Shown in pieces: positions 40,301 through 52,300 of a DNA stretch of 64,000 nt. Source of the stretch: Pyrrhosoma nymphula (taxonomy: Eukaryota; Arthropoda; Insecta; Odonata; Coenagrionidae); contig OY754329.1 of assembly GCA_963573305.1 (NCBI GenBank), positions 15,777,200-15,841,199 of the forward strand, written 5' to 3'. The position numbers and the translations under genes were made by a program. The notes beneath the pieces were generated by a model, which was not told the origin of the DNA, did no database searches, and worked only from the letters and a program-made list of their open reading frames with translations. Numbering within the stretch: the stretch's first letter is position 1; every line of letters begins with the position of its first letter.

Positions 40301-43300
40301 GATGTACTCCTCAATAATTTTTTTCAATGAGGTCAAGTCTATTATTCAAATATGACTTCCTTCCACCTGTTCAAAATTTGGTAGATTTTTCAAATCTTAT
40401 TCAGTTTTGGATTAGTACATATTTCTGCGACATATTCCTCATTTTTGTGAAGTGTAAATATTACAGATTTTTTCGCAAATCGGCGATATGACATCGTTTC
40501 CCAAAAAAATGGAGTACACAGAATCCACCGTGTGGTCCAAAAATGCTATTTGTCAGGCTTTTTCACAATGCTCTGCAGCATTATTAGCGCCAAGAAAACT
40601 CATATTTCGAGAGCACTCACTTCACGCCATTGTTCTCTGGAACCAGAGCGTTTTTCACCAAGACACTGATTAGCAGTCACACTGATTAGTAGACACTGAT
40701 TAGACAATTTGTCTCATCAGTAATTAGTTATATAATTTCATTGCCGAAGAACAGTTGAAAAAACTGGAGTACACCACCATCTTCTTGAACTTCAAAATTG
40801 AGTGATGAAGCACTTTCAAAATTGAACCTTGCGGGCGCAGGAGGGGGAGCTTCGCTGCTTTTCATTTCTCTCCATTGGTCGTCTTCAATAGGCTTACCTT
40901 CGCACTTGGCATCTGATATGGTGTGCTCCGAGAAGCTCGATTCAGATCCTGAAGTTTCTAAATTTCCTTTTTCCACCTCAACACCCTTTCACTCTCACTT
41001 TCTGTTGCAGAATGAATAAAGCAAAACAGTACAAAAAACACTGAGGTAACCAAAAATTGCTCTCGACATCTAATCACATAAAAACGGATTTCTGTGAAAT
41101 GCTGATGGAGAAGGGACACTAGACGTGAATGCTCAGGAGGAGAGTGAAGAACTAATGTATGTCTCCGTGGAAAATATAGGATAAATAGAAATGATTTTAT
41201 GTCGACACCCTTTGATAAAGGTAAAAGAATTTCAGGGGTACATTAGGAATATTCACGGAGATATTGACATAAGCTTGTATACAATACCTTCCCGAAGAGG
41301 ATAAGACAAATCGGTGAGATTTAGAGAGAAGGGAGGGGTACCGATAAAGATGGAAATCAGGGGGAATAATAACAAAGGCGGAGTCTTCCTGCTCAAAGTC
41401 TTGCTAAATGTACGACTGAGGGAAAATATGCCTTTTCCTTATGTGCGTATTCTTCGCTTTCAAAGATCACCGCAAAACAAGCGCATGAGGTCGTAAAGCA
41501 ATGAGGATGAAGGCATTCTTTTCCACAGAAGATCTTTCCCATTCATAAGGGTCTGCTGTCCCACTTGAGTGAAGAAATTATGGCCCTATTATGACAGGCA
41601 TCAAGCAGGGTCGGAAAGCGACTGCACGCCCAACCATTTTCCTGGGGCTTCCCAGACGGACAATGCACTCTTGGCGGCGCCCCTTATCTATTGTCCCTTT
41701 TGTCTCGGGTGATCTTGGAAGAAAGAGGGCTGCAGCGTAGTACATGAGCACTAGAGGAAACCTGAACGTAATGTAATGAACGGGAGAGCAAGCCACGGCC
41801 ACTTTCCTGAACATTTTTTGAACTACCAGTAATGCTGTAATCGAGTGATTTCTTCCGATTTTTCCCGAAAAATGATATTTACGGGGGTTGGACATAAGAT
41901 GACTATCATCGTCTAAATCTCAACCTCTAAAAGCCGTTTTATGTACAAGTGGAAGCCACTAGAAACTGAAAGGTTACTTACGAGTCTGAGAAATCATGAG
42001 TTTCACGTCAACACGGCAGATTTTATCTTACTACAACACAGCATTCGAAGGACAGGAAAGGAAGGCCAAGTATTTGAGAAATTTGCTGTAATAGGTATGC
42101 ATAAGTTCAACAATTCTTTCTACTCCCACACAATGTATCACTAAAGCATGAACATATCTAGACTAATCATGCGAAAACAATTTATGACAAACCCTAGTCA
42201 TAGCTTTATCCGAATATTCCTTTATCTTGTATTCGCTTTTTATATGGCTGGTTGCATAACACCCCCTGCCACACGTCCTTGGTGCAGTTAACGGGTAGGT
42301 AGGTACGTAATGTATTGTTTAGAAGCGATTGTAAGGGATCATTTTTATTTTTCCTAATGCATAGTATCACCGTTATGAGTGTATATCGCACGACTGTTAT
42401 TCTTGCATCCGGAAGTCGCCATGAATGTTGGAATCAATTATATTTAGCGTTATGAACCCCAAAAATAAAAACAAATGCAATATTTTTGTAAATGTAAGCG
42501 GGCGCGCAGCGGTCAGCACTAGCGTCGCCCCGGTGTTGGTCTCAGCTGAAATGGTAGCCGCCGGATGTGGAATCACATTTAGGTGTGGCTCCTCTAACAC
42601 CTGGCGGCGCCTTGCCGTGGGATCTTGCTTCGTGGGAAGATGCACGGGTAAGGTAAAAAGCTACTGCAATTGCCGGCCAATAGGGAGCCCTCGAGGGGGT
42701 CACGCAGTGAGGCGGTGCTGGGCGCTGCGTGGTGGCAGGAGAGACTCGAACAGTCTCGCGCGGGTGACCGATAAACATGTATTGTGTGTGCGTGAATAAA
42801 TTGTAAAAGCAGAATTTCCGACTTGTTCCCTTACCGCGTCTTCTCTGGACCAAATCCTTTTATTTAAGCTAAGCGCTTACATAAATGTAATAACATTTGA
42901 AAGCGGTATACATGCATTGATATTACGTCTAAATGTATCAATTCGATGCCAGATAAATTTATCTAAAACAAGAGCAGATAATGTGCTAAATCTCACGTGT
43001 TATGTCCAAATACCAAGGTAAAAATAACGAAAATTATGACGCAATTCCATACGCTAATGCAACGAAATAAGTCTCAAAAACCGTCTATAAATGAGCCAGT
43101 GTGTCTGCAAACGCCATCTGATGCCTAGAGATAGAATTTCTACGAAGGGGACGAGGTTATTCGTCTTCGGAAGCTAAGAAGTCGAAAGAGTGGCCTTGGA
43201 TGAGTTAACTCGTCCCTGAAGCGATTTGACACACCTGGTTAGGACGAGTTAACTCGTCCTTGTCAGGGAAGGGGTTAATGACCTACCTAGTAATATTAGC

Positions 43301-46300
43301 CCCAATACTATCCAATATGCTGATGATACCACTGTTCTTGTTAAGGAATCAGACCATGACAGAGCACTTGACATCGCTAGAGAAATGGTTGGGAAACTTG
43401 ACAAATGGTTTACAGCAAATGGTTTGAAATTAAATACAAACAAAAGTGGCTATATCAATTTTCGCACCGTCCAAAGTTCAAAATATATCCATTCCATTTC
43501 AATAGAGGGACATGAAATTGAAATGCTAGAGCATATCAATTTACTTGGAATAAAAATAGATTCACACCTAAAATGGAGTGAGCATGCCATACAATTATGT
43601 AAAAGGCTAAATACTACCTGCTACCAAATGGCTCGCCTCTCAAAAATTGTTGGACATGATACTAAGTTAACATTTTATCATGGGTGCTTTTATCCCATAA
43701 TGAAGTATGGTATCATTCTCTGGGGTAGCTCCTCGGAAGCTAAGTCTGTATTTATACTTCAGAAAAAAATTATAAGATACATGGGGGCTCTAAATAAACG
43801 ATCATTGTGTAGACTTGTGTTCAAAAAATACAAAATACTTACATTATTTTCTGTGTATATATTGGAACTGTTATGCAATGTTAGAAGAAATCTCCATGTT
43901 TATTACCAAGGAAATGTTAATCATGATTATGGGACTAGAAATGGCCTATTAATGTCCATCCCTCAACATAGGTTACAGCTTTATAAACAGTGTCCTTACT
44001 GCATGGGTATTAAGGTTTACAATAAGTTGCCAAATGACTTAAAAAAATGTTTCCATGAATTTCGATGTTTTCAAGACTAAAATTAAGCAAATTCTGTTAG
44101 AAAAAATTTATTACTCAATACAAGAATATCTAGATGATACTATTTCAGTAAATATGTAAATATATTCCACATTGTTTATGAGAATACACTTATATAGTCT
44201 ATTGTACTTATGTTGTTAAAACTTATGGGTCTTATATAATCTGTACATAAATTTTTGTATTACCTTTGTGACGAGTCACCAATCTTACTGTGGCTCAAGC
44301 CACAACAAATGTAAGTGTCATGTGACAATAAATATTATTCTATTCTATTCTATTCATGCGTGAATAGCCGCTTTGAGTTGTTTCATTTCAATGGGCTTGT
44401 TCGCCAAGAGTTTTTTAAATGCCAATTCTGATAGAGTTTGAAAAATAAAGAGAGACGTATTTTTCTGTTTTTTGATCCGTCGCCTGCTTTTCGAATTATC
44501 GGCGGCGAAAAATCGGAGTTCTTAACCCTTTCACGTAAAAGAACCAACATGAAAAGTTTTGAAGTCACTCGCTGCCCGTCCCGTTGAGGGTGTCCTCATT
44601 TGGGGGTTTCAAAATATGGTAACCCTAGGTGAGGACAACATTATGACACCATCAAAAGTACTCTACAGTAATTTAAAAATCCTCAGCACAGGAAATGTTC
44701 ACAGGAATGAAATTTACTTTATTGTATTGTGGCACAGATACCCCCGTTGTACATGAGGTTGATTAAAAATCAGTGGTTGGAGCCGGAGCGGGAAAGAAAG
44801 CTGCTCCATTGAAATAAAACTTAACTTCTTAACTCCCGACGCAACGATAGCATCAAAAACTATGAAACAACTGATTGTCGATTGCATTAATCAATCAGGC
44901 TCGGCAAGGAGTGTTGCATCATGAAGCTTTTTCATAGTTTTCATTTTTATTTCAGTATGCTCAAATTTTTCTCATTATATTAACAAATATATTTTTTTAA
45001 ATTAATATTTGTGAATTAAAGCTTTTGGGTGTCGAAACGGGCATAAGGTTCCATTTTTTCCAAAGGTTTCGATGTCTGTCACGACCCTCGTGGTCAGGGG
45101 CGTCAGCAGATTCGCCGGAAAAGTACCAGCCATTTTCCAGTGATATACGAAGAAAAAACCAGATATTTACTATCATTTTTATGCACATTTGTATGCATAA
45201 AAACAGTAAAGAATGATCTTATTTAAGAATCGCTAACTGGATTGAAAATGCCTCGCATAAAAAAAGGCATTACGTGAAACACCTGTTATCCCGAAAATCT
45301 GTAATCTGGCATCACCTAGGTCTCGGCAGTGCCGGATTAAAGATGTGCGACTGTACATTGTATAAATTGCATAGTTAGCTCCTAGCCTTACAATGTACAT
45401 ATTCATTTCATAGCTTGAATCATATCTGGCAGATTCAGAGTTGATGTAGTTCAAATTTCTGTTACTAGTGGCGCTGTATACACACAGGCGCTTCACTGAT
45501 GTACCAAAAACAAGTATTATCAGCACTTTCGATTCGAACCAACTTTTCAGCGATAGTTAATGTTCTGTGCTTTTGCTTCACCCCTTGCTGCAGCGAAAAC
45601 TGCTTACGTTAGACATAATTATGGACAAAACTATGCAGATGATAGATAGTTTAGTTTTTACTTCGAGTTGCAATTATTTAAGTACTTATAAAGCAATCAT
45701 GCGTGCGCTATCTAAGACCGGTACTGTCCATCTCTGAGATGTCACACACCCGCATCTCCGCAATGATGCAATTTGTCTTCAATTTGTTGAATAAAGACCT
45801 TTGTTGCTCACAATAATTAATATAGACAACATTGTACACAAAAAATCTTCCAATACTCACTCCTTAATGGGAGAACGTTTGTTAATAGTGGGTTACAGTT
45901 TCAGTAAATACGAAGAAATGATTCGGAAAAAAAAGGTTTCTGTTATACGCGAATTATATTTGAAATATTGCCGGATTACGGGTGTTCCCAGATTAGGGGA
46001 GCTCAACTGTACCTTGGATTAATATAATGCACTCTCCTCTCCCAAAGGTCTTGTATTTATCATCATATAGGCTCTTTTAGCCAAACTTATACGTACTTGA
46101 TAATGTGATACCAGCAAGTTTTACACATTCAACAAGGTAATTAAAATGAAATAAGTTGAACACATATAAATTGTGTACATTTGATTTTAACTACATGAGA
46201 TACAACACACGTAATACTCACCATTACATTCAGGACGCACTTCAAGTACAGCATGTGGCCAATCACAAATGAGTTTTTCAGGATGAAACATCATGTGCAA

Positions 46301-49300
46301 ACCGCATGTCTTTGGAACCATTTTAATTCCATCCAATGTGTCCTTGCATTGATAAAATTTATGACAATTTTTTTCATCAGGAAAATTGGGATGAGCAGGA
46401 TCACAAGGCTCTGCATGCTTTGTGGTTGAGGATGGTGTTGTGGTAAATACTTGGCTTTTCAAAGTGGTTGTGGTAATTTCAATAGAATCTGAAAATTATG
46501 ATAAATGCTAAAATATACTCGAAGTAAATTGCTTAAAAACAGAATGCTTCATGAACGGGATGCATTACAAACAAGATCACTTTACAAACTGCCTGGTGAA
46601 GACGCAGTTCATAAAGTAATCCCGTCATAATAGGAACTGTTCATAAAGTGGGGGGTCGTGTGTTTTGTTGCCTGTAGGTACCCGATGATGGCTAATTATG
46701 CCATGACTCAGCATGAGAAATAAATAAGCTATCTGGAATAGGGCAAGTTTGTAAACACTGACTCCTCATGAAAAAACCTAGTCCTTTAGGAGCCTCTTGG
46801 AAATCAATAAAAGAAAAAGTAGGGAACTGGAATTGTAGGGGCCATCAATCTTCCTGACTATCTTGCAATCATCCGCATACAGTAAAATGTTATATCCCAG
46901 AGGAAGAACGCAGTCCATGATATCATCAACAAAAAGGGAGAACAGAAGGGGACCAAGGACGATACCTTGAGGAACCCCTGATGCAACCGGCGAGTGGGTG
47001 GATGACACTCCATCAATTAAAACGCGCTGATAACGTGAGTTAAGGAAACTGCAGAGCAAGGATAAAAGAGAACCATGGATATTGTACCTGAGCATAAGTT
47101 TGTGAATGAGTAGGGTGTGGTTAATGGAGTCGAAGGCTTTAGAGAAGTCTAAGTAGCAAACATCCAGTTGCGAGTTAGATTCAAAGGCAAGTGTGATATG
47201 GTGATGTAAAACAGTGAGGTTGGTGAGACAAGATCCACCTGGGAGGAAGCCATGCTGACAGGAGGAGATGTAGGCTGATGCTTTTCACTTGGAGCTCACA
47301 AAATACGTAAAGGAAGAAGAGTTGGCACCTGCGCAGAAGCTCTGGCGAGTGTTGAAACTTTGCTGGATTACATGCGACTAAATTATTTCGATTTTTGCGA
47401 CGTAATCTTAGCCAGAAAAATAAGAACTACAATAAAAGAAAACAAGAAGAAATCAAGTAAACAACTTCTTCCTTTTATTCTACAGATAATCATCAGGAAT
47501 ATGTAAGGATCGAGAGAGAGTGACTTGAATATATACCTGAAGCAAGCGGGGGGGGGGGGGGGGGGGGGGGGGAAGGGGTAAGGGGAGTTTTTTCCCAAAA
47601 AACCGTTATTAACCAAGTATTTTTTTACAACTACGTAAATGATTGTTGACATTTATTTTGGCCAAGATGCTAATGATGTTAAGTAATAAATACAGAAACA
47701 CATAGGACGTAAATGGCATGATAATTATTTAAAAATTAATCATTCTATTCAAGGAGTGAAAGCCTCCATCCTCTCTCCTCATGTTGAAGTCCTAACTTTT
47801 TTTGTAAATGCCAATATGCACTATTTTAAGTGCTGTATAATTGTAATGACTCGAAAATGGAAGGTATATCATCATTAGCATTCTTCAATATTGCAATTGT
47901 AGGTATAAATGAAAACTTTGCATACATTTGGATCTGCTACCTTCAAACTGGTTCGAGAATTCTTGAAATTTCTTTGGTGTACTGATTGCCACATTATAGA
48001 ATATTATGGCTATAGCACAATGTTCTACTTCCTACAGCTCACAAATAACTTCAATATGAATTTCGACCATCGATAGAGGGGCTAAAATTCAGAGTATAAG
48101 AGTTTTGAAAATGCCATAGCTATTTTATAATGCTACTTTCCTTTGAGAAAATAAAAAAATGGCTTTACCTCCCTATTCCTGGGACCTGAATATGAATCTC
48201 AGTCCAAGCATATGATTTTTAATTGTGAATTTTGCCCTTTCATGAATCTCCTTCGTGGTAAAGCTACAGTCATGATAATCCCCACAATAGGTACTATGAC
48301 GATTCTTAACTTTCTTCAAAGTCTAACTTCTACATTTACAAAATATCCTGGAAATAATAACCGAAGGGATGACAGAGTTCAAGCGCTCGCAATATATACC
48401 CATGTATGCCCGTGTATACTACAAACAGAGACATGAACAGATATACACTAATGGTCACAACATGGTCAAAATATATTCTTCAAATTTGTTCTGGGAATCT
48501 CAGAGGTTGTTTGCACTAATAGGTAGGAACATAAACATTTATACAAGAGAGAACATATGTAAAAAATTAAGATTGGATATAGCTGCAAGGCCAGTTCCTT
48601 GTAGAAGATACATTTTAAAAAGTAAAAAGAATCATTACCTTTAATACTGCAGCCTAAGATATCCATTCTGAGGCTCATTCTCTTGCGAAAGTGAACAGGA
48701 ACAAGCTTAATGTATTGAGCAAACACTGGATGAGGAAACAATACTCGTTTAGCTGTCTGGGAGTCAGTATTTCCATCAAATACCTGAAAAATATTGGAAA
48801 AATTTGATGCTTAAAAATCAACCAACATGTGCACCTATCAGGCAAAAAAATTAGGCACTTACATATTTTATTTACACTTCACAGAAGCCTGAAAAACATA
48901 TCATTTGCATCTTATTCATAACAAAGCATTATCTCAACTAATTAATTTTTATAATGTTTAGTTAGCAAATATGTACATCCATTGCTATGTCATAGAGTTA
49001 TATATGAAAAGTAATACAGAGAAGAAAAAATAAAACACAGATAATTATAACAAATTAGTATCAAATATTTGTCAGTGAATCTTCTAAATATTCTGTGACA
49101 CAGTAATAACACTTCATAACCGAACAACCACACCAAAACCCAGAAATATAACATAATTTAAATAAATAATAAAATCATATAAAAAATTACAAAAAAGCAA
49201 TAGGGAACTAGGGATGCTGAAATAGAATCAATATTTACGTAAGAGGAATTATTATCAATGAAAAATAGTAAACACCCAACAAAAAGAAACTAGGGACGCT

Positions 49301-52300
49301 GAGCAGGAAAACAGTTTACAATAGAGAGAGAAGGAATAAGGAGAGGAGATCGTAAGAGTACACAGAGAGGATATAACGTAAAAAATCATGAGATAAGGCA
49401 GCAGAATGAGGGGCAACATGAGGTACAAAAGGTTCCTAAGGGAGGAACGTTATCGGAGACATTTGTGAGAATGCAAAAGAAGCGGAAAGGATATTCACGG
49501 ATGACGGCACGTGGCCCAATCGACCACAGAATTACGTAAGAACGGAAACCCACGCCTGTAGCTGTGGAGAGAGAGAGATATCCAGATCACAATGAGTGAA
49601 ACCGAAGTGGACAGTAGAAAAGTTAATAGAAAGTTATAGTTATATTGGTCAAACATATACATAGATATAGTTGGTTATACATACATACATATAGTTGGTT
49701 TGAACAATATAACTATAGTTATATTGGTCAAACGGGGCGAAATTTCAAAACAAGAGCAAAAGAACACAAGGCATGCTGGAAGAATAAGGACGATTCGTCA
49801 GCCTTCGCTCAACACCTTTTGGAGATGGGGCACCTAAGCAGCTTTGAGCCTGAAATTCTGCATTTTACCGGGAAAGGAAGGAGAATGGATGCCCTCGAAA
49901 TTCGGGAGATCACCCTACAAGGAAACAACCTTGTCAATGACATAACCTTTCCTAACCCATCCCCCTTATTACTCATCACCCTTATTACTCATCACCCTCC
50001 CAAAACCCCAACCCCCACAACCCGAGTGATTAACCCCCCCCCCCCCCTCTCTCCCAGTTACAACACATACTTTGTTCCCCCCACCCCTTTCCCCTCCCTG
50101 CTCAACCAACTTCACCCCCAACCCCCACCCCCTCCCATAGCAACTTCCCATAGTATATATAAACCTGTTTTTCCATGTTTTTTCAATGTACCTGATGATG
50201 GCTTGACAGCCGATACCGGTCGTTCTATAATAAATAACTTTGGCAGTCACAAAGTCTTTTCATTGCTAATATGGAGCCCTTCCATCACGTCATAGCTTCT
50301 AATTTCGATTTAAATTTTTAAACATTGGTGTTTTACAAAAAAAAGGTTTAAACTTCTTTGATTAAATGTGTCAAGTGTTGTTTCAAATGGCATATGAAGT
50401 GTTTTATTTGTCTATGTTTCTGTTCTAATTACCCCTGAATTCCATTCAGTAAGGAGGTAAGCGTTGAATTATTGCGCTTCTCAACGTAGGGCAGAATTCA
50501 TATTATATTTATAAAAAAGTGTGGCCGGGTGAGGTTACAACCTCTCGTTCAGAAAATTATTAAGCCTCAAATTGCAAAATTGCAAAAGGATGAAATCACA
50601 ATTTATGCACTGTCTTTGGATGTATAGCTTACAATACATATGTAGTTTGCTTTTTGTAGCTTTGCCATTCTAACGTGGTCACTGAAATTGTACATTAATC
50701 TCTTTCATCAAATGAATTGTGCTATATGTACTAATTTCCATTTTTTAAGCACTTCAGATTTATTTACAAGCCGGATCCTGAATTAGGACTTACGAAAATG
50801 CACAGATATCATTGAGGCACATCTAAATATCCTGTGTTTCTTATATTTTTTCAGAATACATACAAGTTAGTCAACGAATGTTCCTTAAGAATATTGCTAC
50901 TTATTCAACTTTCATAATTGGAGATTGTATCCTAATCATAATTGATCAAAATCAGAAGCAATGTAAACAATTAAATGAATTATTATATTTCATCTATGAA
51001 GCAATTGAAAAAAAATACATTCAAACTTGTAGCCCGCATGCCATAGAAATGCCTATACCATAAAACTCAATGATATATCACTATTAACGTCTTGTTCCCA
51101 TGAGGGAGGCCTTTTTTCACAATAAATACCATTGATTGACTTGCAACGATGCAAAAATCTAAATCAAACATTGGAAGTGCAATATTTCCTCATGAAGATC
51201 TTAGATAGATTAGATCATTTGGAGACTAGATTTACCAAGTATACTTCTACAGAGACCTGTACTTTGCTCAAAGAAGAATTTACCCGTGGTTCCTTGGCCG
51301 CCATATTCATATAATTAAAATTCATAAGCGCTCAGTGTTGTACCCTCCCATGTAACGTTTACCATGGTATGACTTATGGTAGTAGGTGGTGCTCTTGTAG
51401 CAACCCTCAGTATTGATTGCTGCTTAAAATATGTAAGATAATTTGCTCTTGGCAAAAAATAACTTGAGTGAAGAAAATGAGTATATTTTTACAATGCAGC
51501 GTGGGCAAGCTAAGCTTACCTAGCTTAAACCCAAAGCACGCCACTGTAACAAAGACACCATTTTAATATCAAATTGGAAATGGATTCTGCAATACCTTGG
51601 GTAATTCACTGCCTTCATCTTGGATAGCATTCCAATTTCGACCATCATTGCTCCAGCTGACTTGGAATTTGGTCACCCACTCCTTATGCCTTGGATTTCC
51701 TTGAATTACAACACCAGAGACTTGCTTCTGGTCTACAAGGTCCACCTGAAAATAGAAGGAAAAATCACTAATTTATTTATGCTTTCAAATACTCTTAATT
51801 TACTCAAAACTCAGCGTACAATTTAAACAACTAGGGACCTCCATTTTTTGCATTTTTGATAACATGAATTTATATGCAATTTTTATGGTTTTTGTGTGAA
51901 TAATGATAAATTTTGCTGGTTTTTTTAAAACAAAGCTATTTTGAAATATTGTTGTAATTTTGTGCCATATTCTATCCTTGATGAATCAACTTCGATGAAA
52001 GATCATCAAGATAGCAGTGACAGAAGCCACAGCCTAATGCTCCAGCTTTAGATTTCTAAATCATCCAACCTAATATTCATACATAAATGTATGTAAAATG
52101 AGGAAATATGTCTGACGGACCATGCTTACATCCATTTCCACAAAGTGGACATGTAACTCCTTGAAGCCTATTAAATTGCATGGAGCATGCCATTTCTCCT
52201 TTTGACTCAGTAGGAGTATGGATCGGTGTGAGAGACAGAGAGAGGTACATGAGGGGAAATGAGCCCATACAATAGGCGAAGTCCCTTCCCTTTTCAGGGT

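Larger units (their letters stand above)
35283..43274. mobile_element. piggyBac-type element (7992 bp) inserted at TTAA
   Basis: Flanked by TTAA at 35279-35282 and 43275-43278; the termini CCCCTTCCCTGACA are inverted at both ends. Near the right end, two palindromic boxes (GGACGAGTTAACTCGTCC, and a one-mismatch relative) lie about 40 bp apart; they are absent from the 78-bp left stub. The minus-strand remnants at 40080-40292 and 40728-40976 are the C- and N-terminal parts of its own piggyBac transposase; the catalytic core is gone. A 4.45-kb pogo-like element sits near the left end. Confidence 0.88.

Noticed and set aside
49960..50250. Gly-rich minus-strand open frame
   Set aside because: Antisense of the C-rich spacer in the Penelope-like element; low complexity only.
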